Numbered from the stretch's first letter, positions 1 through 6,332 are shown. The stretch: DNA of 13,072 bases from LMDS01 sp039930465 (GCA_039930465.1 JBDTTU010000111.1:1-13072); one strand, 5' to 3'. Made by a program: numbers and translations. Notes: generated by a model not told the origin, from the sequence alone.

Positions 1-1550
1 AGGAAGGTGGCGCGGCCTTCATGGCCGAAGCGCAGGGCAAGCTCACGGGCCGCCCCGGCATCTGCTTCGTGACCCGTGGGCCGGGTGCCACCAATGCGAG
101 CATCGGCTTGCACACGGCATTTCAGGACAGCACGCCGATGGTCTTGTTCATCGGCCAGGTTGCCAGCGTGCAGCGTGACCGCGAAGCGTTTCAGGAACTC
201 GACTACCGCCAGGTGTTCGGCCCCGGAACCCTCGGCTTCGCCAAATGGGTCGGCGAGGTGCACGATGCCGACCGCCTGCCCGAATACATCGCTCGCGCGT
301 TCCACACCGCCATGCAGGGTCGCCCCGGGCCGGTGGTGCTGGTGCTGCCCGAAGACATGCTGACCACGCTGACAGAAGCGCCGGTCTTGCCACGCGCCGA
401 GCCGGCGCTGGCCTGGCCGGCACCGGGCGCGCTGCGCGAGGTGCGCACGATGCTGCTGGCAGCGAAACAGCCGCTGGTGATTGTCGGTGGCAGCGGCTGG
501 GACGCCAACGCATGCTCTGCGATGCAGCGTTTCGCCGAAGGCTGGAATCTGCCGGTCGGCTGTGCCTTCCGCTTCCAGGACCTGTTCGACAACCGGCATG
601 CGAACTACGCTGGCGACGTGGGCATCGGCATCAACCCGAAGCTTGCCCGGCGTGTCGAACAAGCCGACCTGATCCTCGCCGTCGGCCCGCGCCTGGGCGA
701 GATGACGACCGGGGGTTACACGCTGCTGCAGGCACCGCGGCCGAAGCAGAAATTGATCCACATTCATGCCGGTGCCGAAGAGCTAGGCCGGGTGTATCAC
801 GCCGACCTGATGTTGCAATCCGCGATGGCCTGCGCCGCCAAGGCGCTCGAGACGCTGGCGCCACCGCCGACGGTGCCCTGGGCTGACTGGACCGCCGCAG
901 CCCACGCCGACTACGAGGCCAACCACGTCGCACACAGCGTCGAGCCGATGGACATGGCGGTGCTGGTGAAGACGATCCAGCGCCTCGCGCCCGCCGACAG
1001 TGTGCTGACCAACGGTGCCGGCAACTTCAGTGGCTGGCTGCACCGCTACTACCGCTACCCGAGCCTGCAACACGGCGGCCGCAGCCAGCTCGCGCCGACC
1101 TCGGGCGCGATGGGCTACGGCGTGCCCGCGGCCATCGCCGCGGCGCTGCTCGAGCCAGAACGCACCGTGATCAACATCGCCGGCGACGGCGACTTCCTGA
1201 TGACCGGGCAGGAACTCGCCACGGCCACCGGCCACGGTGCCGGCACGGGCGCCGGCAAGCTGATCAGCATCGTCGTCGACAACGGCACTTACGGCACCAT
1301 CCGCATGCACCAGGAACGCGAGTACCCCGGGCGCGTGAGTGGCAGCGACCTCTTCAACCCCGACTTCGCCGCGCTGGCGCTGGCCTACGGCTGGCGCGCT
1401 CAGCGGGTCGACCACACCGCGCAGTTCGAGCCGGCATTCGCTGCCGCGCTGGCCGCCGAAAAGCCGACGCTGATCCATGTGAAGCTCGACGCCGACGTGA
1501 GCACCTCGCGCGCGACCCTGACCGCGATCCGCGACAACGCACGGCGCTGA
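1..1550 (+). CDS. Thiamine pyrophosphate-dependent enzyme, acetolactate synthase-like (5' end cut by window)
   Basis: This is a ThDP-dependent enzyme of the acetolactate synthase/benzoylformate decarboxylase superfamily. The frame is open from base 3, where it reads E-G-G-A-A-F ahead of the first ATG at 21. That Glu matches the conserved glutamate that activates the cofactor, so ATG 21 is internal and roughly 45-50 N-terminal residues lie outside the window. Numbering from that Met, the pyrimidine-binding domain continues to about 120 and includes TRGPGATNA near 18-26. A central domain follows at about 130-285. The ThDP/Mg-binding domain has GDGDF at 388-392 and DNGTYG at 420-425, the usual GDG...N motif. 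The product of such stand-alone large-subunit homologues cannot be read from sequence; pyruvate condensation or 2-oxoacid decarboxylation are both possible. No regulatory small subunit (ilvH-like) follows it, which argues against the main branched-chain acetolactate synthase. The gene stops with TGA at 1548-1550. Confidence 0.88.
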   Translation, partial: EGGAAFMAEAQGKLTGRPGICFVTRGPGATNASIGLHTAFQDSTPMVLFIGQVASVQRDREAFQELDYRQVFGPGTLGFAKWVGEVHDADRLPEYIARAFHTAMQGRPGPVVLVLPEDMLTTLTEAPVLPRAEPALAWPAPGALREVRTMLLAAKQPLVIVGGSGWDANACSAMQRFAEGWNLPVGCAFRFQDLFDNRHANYAGDVGIGINPKLARRVEQADLILAVGPRLGEMTTGGYTLLQAPRPKQKLIHIHAGAEELGRVYHADLMLQSAMACAAKALETLAPPPTVPWADWTAAAHADYEANHVAHSVEPMDMAVLVKTIQRLAPADSVLTNGAGNFSGWLHRYYRYPSLQHGGRSQLAPTSGAMGYGVPAAIAAALLEPERTVINIAGDGDFLMTGQELATATGHGAGTGAGKLISIVVDNGTYGTIRMHQEREYPGRVSGSDLFNPDFAALALAYGWRAQRVDHTAQFEPAFAAALAAEKPTLIHVKLDADVSTSRATLTAIRDNARR

Positions 1551-1798
1551 TCGGGGGGTGTCGGCGAGCTGGCCGACATCCTTCGCACTGCAGTTGCATG
1601 CGCCCCACAGCGCTCCGAGTTTGTGCCGGCTATGCACGAACGATTGTTCGCCGCTGCCGGTCATTGCCCCGCTCTGCGAGACCATGGCGCCCAGCAAGGC
1701 CGCAAGACGTTCCTGCCGGGGCGGCCCCGGCTTCACTGGTTGGGCCAGGTTCCGACGCTTCGCTTCGAAGCCGCTGGCGCCTGACGGAAGGTATTTCG
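1551..1798. other. Intergenic region, no gene seen; holds small hairpins
   Basis: These 248 bases separate the ThDP enzyme from the response regulator. The regulator's frame is open back to an ATG at 1598, but the resulting 67-residue extension is Arg/Pro/Ala-rich and matches no receiver-domain sequence, so I treat it as non-coding. Three inverted repeats are visible: one right after the upstream stop, a GC-rich 17-base near-palindrome at 1715-1731, and GCTTCG-CTT-CGAAGC at 1757-1771. No convincing sigma70 promoter stands out. Confidence 0.55.
1557..1580 (+). terminator. Possible transcription terminator hairpin after the ThDP enzyme gene
   Basis: TGTCGGC (1559-1565) and GCCGACA (1572-1578) form a 7-bp stem with a 6-base loop. 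A G-U and a G-C pair extend it outward to 1557/1580. It begins 6 bases after the stop codon, where a terminator would sit. There is no T tract behind it (ATCCTTCGC), so it may be a weak or Rho-assisted terminator, or only an mRNA 3'-end hairpin. Confidence 0.35.
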
Positions 1799-2551
1799 AT
1801 GCGCGTGGCCGCTCTGCACGACGACAGCACCCAACATCAGATCAGTCAGCAGGCCCTCGTGGACCTGGGGCACGATTGTTTCCCTTTCGACAGCAGCGTT
1901 GCGCTGCTTCGTGCGTTGCGGCATGAGAGTTTCGACCTGCTGCTGATCGACTGGCTGCTGCCCGACTTCAGCGGCCTGGAAGTGCTGCGCTGGGCGCGTG
2001 TGCAACTCAAGCAGCGGGTACCGGTGCTCTTCGTCACCGAGGGGCGCAACGAGGCCGATGTGATCGAGGGGCTGGCCGCAGGTGCCGACGATTTCATGTT
2101 CAAGCCCGTGCGCCTCGAAGAACTCGGCGCTCGCATCAACGCCTTGCTGCGGCGTTCTTATCACCGCCAGCAAGATGCCGCCCTGGTGTTCGGCCGCTAC
2201 ACGCTCGACGCAGCTGCGCGGCGCGTGCTGGTCGGCAGCGCGACGGTCGAGCTCAAGCAGAAGGAATTCGATCTTGCGCTGTTCCTGTTCCAGAACATCG
2301 GCCGCCTGCTCTCGCGCGAACACCTGATGCAGGCGGTGTGGGGCCTCTCGGCCTCGGCACCGTCGCGCTCGCTCGACACCCACGTGTCGCGGGTCAGAAC
2401 CAAGCTTGCACTGGCGCCCGATAAGGGCTTTCGCCTCGCCGCCATCTACGGCGTGGGCTACCGGCTCGAAGCCGTCAGCGAGCCCGCTTCCACAGCAGCA
2501 GAAATACGCCTGCCAGAACCACCGCTGCAGCGGACCATTCGCCGCGCGTGA
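1799..2551 (+). CDS. Orphan OmpR/PhoB-family response regulator
   Basis: A 250-residue DNA-binding response regulator: an unseen kinase would phosphorylate it and it would then control transcription. The receiver domain spans about 1-118, with acidic D8/D9, phosphoacceptor D51 (LLLIDWLLPDFSG), T80 and K102 (FKPV), so the phosphorylation site is complete. The winged-helix effector domain spans about 130-225 and ends in the usual IYGVGYRLE. Start choice: ATG 1799 has GGAAGG at 1786-1791 with a 7-base spacer and fits the family's N-terminus. No histidine kinase gene adjoins it. The last 25 residues (about 226-250) lie beyond the winged helix and are encoded on the strand opposite the 3' end of the EamA transporter gene, a 77-base convergent overlap. 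Target genes cannot be told from sequence. Confidence 0.87.
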   Translation: MRVAALHDDSTQHQISQQALVDLGHDCFPFDSSVALLRALRHESFDLLLIDWLLPDFSGLEVLRWARVQLKQRVPVLFVTEGRNEADVIEGLAAGADDFMFKPVRLEELGARINALLRRSYHRQQDAALVFGRYTLDAAARRVLVGSATVELKQKEFDLALFLFQNIGRLLSREHLMQAVWGLSASAPSRSLDTHVSRVRTKLALAPDKGFRLAAIYGVGYRLEAVSEPASTAAEIRLPEPPLQRTIRRA

Positions 2552-3389
2552 CGGCTTCGCCGCCGATCCAGACGCCGAGCAACATCGCGATCACCGGGTT
2601 GACGAAGGTGTAGCTCGACGCCAGCGCGGCCGGGGCATGCGCCAGCAAATGCATGTAGGCGTTGAAGGCGATCAACGAGCCGAACACCACGAGGTACAGC
2701 CACGCCGCGAAAGCCAGCGACTGCGGTGGCCAGACCGGTGTTTCGCCTGCCAGCGCCGACATCAGCATCAGCACCACGCCGCCACAGATCATCTCGCTGG
2801 CGAAACCCGTGGCACCCGGAGCGAGCTGCCACACCCGCTGGCTCAATACGCTGCCGAGTGACCAGGTGCTGCAGGCGATCATGATGGCCGCCAGGCCGGC
2901 CGGCGAAGCCCGAAAACCGGCGCCTTGCGTCAGCATCAGCACACCGGCCAGCCCGACCAGAATGCCGACCATCTCGAGCCGGCTCGGCACCACGCCCCAG
3001 AGCCTGTTCAGCGCCGCGATCATCAGCGGGCTGACGGCGATGAAGGCCACGACGAGCCCTCACCCGACACTCGTTTCGGCGTAGGCCGTGCCGCCCATGC
3101 CGCCTCCCAGCATCAGCGTGCCGACGAGCAAGGCATTTCGCCACTGGGTGCGGTCGGGCCAGGGCGCGCCTCGCCAGCGCATCCAGGCCATCAGCAGCGC
3201 GCCGGCGAACAGGAAACGTGTGCCCATCTGAAAAAACGGCGGGAAGCTGACGAGCGCGAACTTGATCGCGAGGTAGGTCGAACCCCAGACCAGCCAGGTG
3301 GCGGCCAGGCACATCAGCAGCAGCGGCGACAGGTGAGTGGTCGTGGGTGTGGCCGGTACCGAAGCCGCAGGCGAGGTGATGGTGCTCAT
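2475..3389 (-). pseudogene. EamA/DMT (YedA-like) transporter interrupted by an in-frame TGA
   Basis: This is a drug/metabolite-transporter family inner-membrane protein with two EamA repeats and about ten membrane segments; relatives export amino acids or other small metabolites. One reading frame covers the whole protein, from ATG 3389 to TGA 2475, about 304 codons. It is broken at 3060-3062 by TGA. The upstream part (109 residues) holds WGSTYLAIKFAL and about three membrane segments, ending AYAETSVG. The downstream part resumes in the same frame with GLVVAFIAVSPLMIAAL and continues through TM4 to TM10. From memory, E. coli YedA has Ser-Gly at this junction, so the stop replaces one residue, probably Ser, with no frameshift. 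A GTG at 3050 preceded by GAGG could allow reinitiation, but the break falls inside the first repeat, so two working halves seem unlikely. A sequencing error is possible. The upstream start has no good Shine-Dalgarno sequence. Confidence 0.78.
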
Positions 3390-3403
3390 GGGGAGAACAA
3401 AAG

Positions 3404-3430
3404 TTGACAGCTTCTTGTATCGTATGAAAG
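3404..3430. promoter_or_regulatory. Candidate Lrp-type operator/promoter region between the EamA and Lrp genes
   Basis: In the 109-base divergent spacer (3390-3498), an imperfect dyad CTTnnATnnnATnnAAG lies at 3414-3430, centred on 3422. Lrp/AsnC regulators bind loose AT-containing dyads of about this size and usually control a divergent neighbour. A perfect -35-like TTGACA sits at 3404-3409 on the + strand, but no -10 hexamer lies at the right distance (TATGAA at 3423-3428 leaves only 13 bp). The promoter assignment is therefore weak. Confidence 0.3.
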
Positions 3431-3498
3431 CATCACGCCAACATCCATGCGGGCTTCACGCTTCTGAGCTCGCCTGGCCGTCAATTCGAAGGAAAAGC

Positions 3499-3996
3499 AT
3501 GGCGATCACCTTGAATGCCGAGCTCGACCAGCACGACACCCGCATCCTGGCCGAACTGCAGGCCGACGCGCGCCTGACGATGGCCGAGCTTGGCCGGCGT
3601 GTGCACCTGAGCCAGCCCGCGGTGACCGAGCGGGTGCGCAAGCTCGAAGCCGTCGGTGTCATCAGCGGTTACCGCGCCACGGTGAACTTGGCCAAGCTCG
3701 GCTACGGCATTCGCGCTGTCATTCGCATCGGCCGCTGCGACTACGCGCGCATCAGCAAACTGATCTCGCAGACCCCCGAATGCATCAACGCCTATAACGT
3801 GACGGGTGAAGACAGCTGGGTGCTCGAGATCGCGGTGATCGACGTGCGCCACCTCGACGCCGTGGTGAGCAAGTTCTGCCTGCTGACCGAAACCGCGACC
3901 TCGATCATCCTGCACCCCGCACGTGAGCATCAGCCGATGCTTCCGCCGCGCCGCGAAGACGTGAAACCACCGATCAGGAAAGTGACCACCGCATGA
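3499..3996 (+). CDS. Lrp/AsnC-family transcriptional regulator
   Basis: A 165-residue Lrp/AsnC (feast/famine) regulator. The N-terminal winged helix-turn-helix covers about 8-60: LDQHDTRILAELQADARLTM, then LGRRVHLSQPAVTERVRKLE, then GVISGYRATV. The C-terminal RAM ligand-binding/oligomerisation domain covers about 68-140, with the glycine-containing turn VTGEDSWVLEIAV near 101-113. Start choice: ATG 3499 is preceded by AAGGA at 3489-3493 and gives the standard family length; the longer upstream reading adds residues unlike the family. The stop overlaps the next start as ATGA (3993-3996), so the RraA-like gene is probably translationally coupled to it. Lrp proteins often control an adjacent amino-acid exporter, here the divergent, interrupted EamA gene. 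The ligand is unknown. Confidence 0.9.
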   Translation: MAITLNAELDQHDTRILAELQADARLTMAELGRRVHLSQPAVTERVRKLEAVGVISGYRATVNLAKLGYGIRAVIRIGRCDYARISKLISQTPECINAYNVTGEDSWVLEIAVIDVRHLDAVVSKFCLLTETATSIILHPAREHQPMLPPRREDVKPPIRKVTTA

Positions 3997-4490
3997 ACAC
4001 GAGCACGAAAGATTTCGCCACCTGCGACCTGTGTGATGCACACAAGAACGATACCGACGGCGCCTTCCGCGTGCTGCCGCCGGTGTTCCATGACTACGGG
4101 AAGAAGATCAAGTTCAGTGGGCCGGTGAGCACGGTGAAGTGCTTCGAAGACAACTCGCTGGTGAAGGCTGCGGTCGACTCGCCGGGGCTGGGCCGCGTGC
4201 TCGTGGTCGACGGTGGAGCTTCGCTGCGGCGCGCGCTGGTCGGTGGCAACCTCGGCAGCGCCGCCGCGAAGAACGGCTGGGCCGGCCTGGTAGTCGACGG
4301 GTGTGTGCGCGACACGGCCGAGCTGGCCGCGTGTGATGTCGGCATCCGCGCATTGGCGCTGATGCCCTTGCCGACCGAAAAGCGCAACGAAGGCCAGCGT
4401 GACGTGCCGGTGCAGGTGCAAGGCGTGTGGGTGCGACCGGGGGACTTGCTTTATGCCGACGCCGACGGCATCGTTGTCATGCCGTCCTAA
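3993..4490 (+). CDS. RraA-like protein, probable class II HMG/CHA-type aldolase
   Basis: A 165-residue RraA-family protein. It aligns by eye with E. coli RraA (KCFEDN, then GRVLVVDGG and RRAL), the inhibitor of RNase E. Two active-site features of the related 4-hydroxy-4-methyl-2-oxoglutarate aldolase/oxaloacetate decarboxylase family are present: a glycine loop GGNLG (84-88) and DGCVRD (102-107), whose Arg106/Asp107 match the substrate- and metal-binding pair. As I recall, E. coli RraA has GAVRQ there and is inactive as an aldolase. The protein is therefore better read as a metal-dependent aldolase/decarboxylase than as a pure RNase E regulator; dual function is possible. The start overlaps the Lrp stop (ATGA) and upstream AGGAAAG can serve as ribosome site. 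The stop is TAA 4488-4490, 15 bases from the convergent thioesterase stop. Confidence 0.83.
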   Translation: MNTSTKDFATCDLCDAHKNDTDGAFRVLPPVFHDYGKKIKFSGPVSTVKCFEDNSLVKAAVDSPGLGRVLVVDGGASLRRALVGGNLGSAAAKNGWAGLVVDGCVRDTAELAACDVGIRALALMPLPTEKRNEGQRDVPVQVQGVWVRPGDLLYADADGIVVMPS

Positions 4491-4505
4491 ACGCCGGTGC
4501 TTGTT

Positions 4506-5033
4506 CTACCAGGCGGCATTGATCACACCCTGTTCTGCGGCGAGCCAGTTGCGCACCGGAGCGGGCAGCGTGGTCGCAGGCACAGGGCGGCCCATCGCAC
4601 CGTAAGACTCGGCGTTCGGCACGAGCCCGGTGCGCGCCACCGCCGCGCCCTTCATGTAGCCGGCCGCGCAGACGCGCTCGCCGCGCAGGAACTCGAATCG
4701 CATGTAGTTCCAGTGCGCATCGCTCGCATCGAGCCGGAAGCGCAAGCTGTAGGTCTGCAAGGGCTTGAGCCCGCGCCGGTAGGTGATGAACGAACCACCG
4801 GCCATCGGCCGCCAGCCCTGGCGCAGCATGGTCGCGGCAAAGCCGGTGCGCACGAAATACTCGACCAGCATCAGGTCGATGACCGTCAGATAGCGGCCAT
4901 TGTTCATGTGGCCGTTGATGTCGAGATCGTTTGGCAACACACGCAGCGTGCGGGTGAGTGTTTCGCCCGGTTCCAGGCGCGGCGCGCGCCAGGCGCGAAA
5001 CAGGGTCCAGAGCAGGCGCAGATAGAGGTTCAT
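4506..5033 (-). CDS. Acyl-CoA thioesterase-like protein (4HBT hot-dog fold, THEM6-like)
   Basis: A 175-residue hot-dog-fold protein resembling the 4-hydroxybenzoyl-CoA thioesterase/THEM6 group, which hydrolyse acyl-CoA thioesters. The signature is DLDINGHMNNGRYL at about 36-49, with the putative catalytic Asp38 and helix-start NGHMNN at 40-45. The hydrophobic N-terminus (MNLYLRLLWTLF) may act as a short membrane-associating segment, as in THEM6 relatives. Start choice: I use ATG 5031-5033, which gives this family-like N-terminus. A TTG at 5052-5054 would add seven residues, but it falls inside a palindromic operator; neither start has a good Shine-Dalgarno sequence. The gene is divergent from the marR-type gene and shares its operator spacer, so MarR repression is likely. 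The natural substrate cannot be read from the sequence. Confidence 0.82.
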   Translation of the reverse strand: MNLYLRLLWTLFRAWRAPRLEPGETLTRTLRVLPNDLDINGHMNNGRYLTVIDLMLVEYFVRTGFAATMLRQGWRPMAGGSFITYRRGLKPLQTYSLRFRLDASDAHWNYMRFEFLRGERVCAAGYMKGAAVARTGLVPNAESYGAMGRPVPATTLPAPVRNWLAAEQGVINAAW

Positions 5034-5048
5034 GGCGGTGTAGACTTG

Positions 5049-5062
5049 GTTCAAGTTTGAAC
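5049..5062. promoter_or_regulatory. MarR-type operator, proximal to the thioesterase gene
   Basis: GTTCAA-GT-TTGAAC is an inverted repeat with 6-base arms and a 2-base centre at 5055/5056. The same GTTCAA/TTGAAC arms recur in the second palindrome, centred 20 bp away. It would lie just downstream of the candidate thioesterase start of transcription, suited to repression. Confidence 0.7.
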
Positions 5063-5070
5063 AGTATAGT
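5063..5070. promoter_or_regulatory. Overlapping divergent -10 hexamers of the marR and thioesterase promoters
   Basis: On the + strand TATAGT lies at 5065-5070, with a possible -35 TAGACT at 5041-5046 (18-bp spacer). On the - strand TATACT lies at 5068-5063, with no good -35. Each differs from TATAAT by one base and they share four bases. They sit between the two palindromes, so a repressor on both operators would shut both promoters. The assignment is by eye only. Confidence 0.45.
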
Positions 5071-5085
5071 TCAATATTGAACTAT
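5066..5085. promoter_or_regulatory. MarR-type operator, proximal to the marR gene (perfect 20-bp palindrome)
   Basis: ATAGTTCAATATTGAACTAT is its own reverse complement over 20 bases, centred at 5075/5076. It contains the GTTCAA-n2-TTGAAC core seen at 5049-5062. It ends 5 bases before the marR start and overlaps the candidate marR -10 hexamer, the classic position for autorepression. Confidence 0.75.
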
Positions 5086-5090
5086 TTCCC

Positions 5091-5615
5091 ATGGCAACCC
5101 GCACCCGTTCCAGAACCCTTTCCAGAGCCCCGTCATCGCCGCATGGCACACAAAGCTGGCTGGCCGTCGTGCGCGCCTACAACCTCTGCGACGCGGTGAT
5201 GTCGGCGCGCCTGGCCGAACTCGGCCTGCGCATCGGAGAGCACGAGGTGTTGGCCACTGTCGCCACGGTGCCCGGGATCACGCAGCAAGAGCTGGCCGCG
5301 CGCTGCTTCGTCGCCAAGAGCGGCGTCAGCATGCTGCTCACGCAGATGGAAGGCAAGGCGCTGGTCGGGCGCGAGGCCGATGCGGCCGACGCCCGTGTCA
5401 GACGGCTTTTCCTGACACCGGCCGGCCAGGCGCTGGCAGAGAAGACGCTGAAGATCCAGGCCGAGGTGGTCAGCGTGATGGTCGAAGGCGCCTCGGAAGC
5501 CGAACTGGCCATGGTGGCCGACGTGATGCAGCGTGTGGCGGCGAAGCTCGAAACCTTGCGCGACGCGCTGCCTGCCGGTGTTGCGCCGGCCGCCCGCAGC
5601 CGCGTCAGCCGCTGA
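5091..5615 (+). CDS. MarR-family transcriptional regulator
   Basis: A 174-residue MarR-type repressor. The dimerisation helices are at about 20-45 and 115-160. The winged helix spans about 48-112: ITQQELAARCFVAKSGVSML is the helix-turn-helix (63-82), and the wing carries DARVRRLFLTPAG (100-112) with the typical D-x-R...LT pattern. The first ~18 residues are Arg/Ser-rich and disordered-looking. ATG 5091 lies 5 bases after the 20-bp palindrome; there is no Shine-Dalgarno sequence, and the leader would be very short if the promoter at 5065-5070 is right. Its own operator-like palindromes and the divergent acyl thioesterase suggest it senses an acyl-CoA or aromatic/lipid ligand, as several MarR proteins do; that is inference. 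Its 3' end overlaps the convergent serB by 11 bases. Confidence 0.88.
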   Translation: MATRTRSRTLSRAPSSPHGTQSWLAVVRAYNLCDAVMSARLAELGLRIGEHEVLATVATVPGITQQELAARCFVAKSGVSMLLTQMEGKALVGREADAADARVRRLFLTPAGQALAEKTLKIQAEVVSVMVEGASEAELAMVADVMQRVAAKLETLRDALPAGVAPAARSRVSR

Positions 5616-6315
5616 ACAGTTCCAGCGCGCGGTCCATGCCGCCGGCCATGATCGCGATCATGGCCTGCTCGCGCACGGCGGGCTTCGGGTGGTAGGCGAT
5701 GCTCAGGCCGGCCACGCCCATCATCGGCAGGTCGTTCGCACCGTCGCCGACCGCGATGGCCTGTTCCGGTGCCACGCCCATCAACTCGCAGACTTCGAGC
5801 AGAACGCGCTTCTTCTCGGCACCGTCAACGATGTCGCCCCAGGGCCGATCGACGAGCCGCCCGGTGAGCAGCCCGGCTTCGATCTCGAGCACGTTGGCGC
5901 GTGCAAAGTCGAGCTTCAGGCGCGCGCGCACGCGGTCACTGAAGAAGGTGAAGCCACCCGAGACCAGCAAGGTCTTCAGGCCCGCGCGCTGGCAGGCCTG
6001 CACGAAGGTTTCGACGCCGGGGTTGAGCTGCAGGTGCTGCGAATACACAGCATGCAGCGCTGATTCGGGCACGCCTTTGAGCAGCGCCACACGCTGGCGC
6101 AGGCTTTCCTTGTAGTCGGCGATCTCGCCACACATCGCGGCTTCGGTGATGGCCGCGACCTCGTCTTTGCGGCCGGCTGCGGCAGCGATCTCGTCGACAC
6201 ACTCGATGTTGATCAAGGTCGAGTCCATGTCGAACGCGATCAGCTTGAAGTCGGCGAGGCGCAGCGGCGGCGAAATGCCGCGCGTGAAAAGTCCGGGCGC
6301 GAATTGATGGTCCAT
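5605..6315 (-). CDS. serB: Phosphoserine phosphatase SerB
   Basis: A cytoplasmic HAD-superfamily enzyme that hydrolyses O-phospho-L-serine to serine, the last step of serine synthesis. It has 236 residues. Motif I is DMDST (29-33), with nucleophile D29 and acid/base D31. Motif II is the serine in LLVSGGFTFF (S119). Motif III is the lysine region EKKR (167-170), followed by motif IV GDGANDLPM (190-198) with metal-binding D191 and D195. The ECVDE motif (38-42), typical of SerB, is present. E. coli SerB carries an extra N-terminal domain; here only about 22 residues precede the catalytic core, as in shorter SerB forms. The start, ATG 6315, lies 17 bases after the mfd stop, indicating an mfd-serB transcript. 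The ribosome site is weak (AAGAA). Its stop overlaps the convergent marR gene end. Confidence 0.95.
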   Translation of the reverse strand: MDHQFAPGLFTRGISPPLRLADFKLIAFDMDSTLINIECVDEIAAAAGRKDEVAAITEAAMCGEIADYKESLRQRVALLKGVPESALHAVYSQHLQLNPGVETFVQACQRAGLKTLLVSGGFTFFSDRVRARLKLDFARANVLEIEAGLLTGRLVDRPWGDIVDGAEKKRVLLEVCELMGVAPEQAIAVGDGANDLPMMGVAGLSIAYHPKPAVREQAMIAIMAGGMDRALELFSG

Positions 6316-6332
6316 GTTTTCTTCGGCAGCCT

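Noticed and set aside
783..1736. A 317-residue - strand frame opposite the ThDP enzyme
   Set aside because: It is a compositional shadow of a well-conserved enzyme, with no recognisable domain.
1598..1798. A 67-residue N-terminal extension of the response regulator from ATG 1598
   Set aside because: It has no receiver-like sequence, while ATG 1799 has a well-spaced Shine-Dalgarno and gives the family N-terminus.
3060..3062. TGA in the EamA gene as a selenocysteine codon
   Set aside because: No selenoprotein role is known for this family, the family residue there is probably Ser, and I see no SECIS-like hairpin just downstream.
3337..3498. A 54-residue N-terminal extension of the Lrp regulator
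   Set aside because: It runs across the divergent EamA start; ATG 3499 has a good ribosome site and the normal family length.
4491..4505. A bidirectional terminator between the RraA-like and thioesterase genes
   Set aside because: The 15-base gap has no inverted repeat or T tract.
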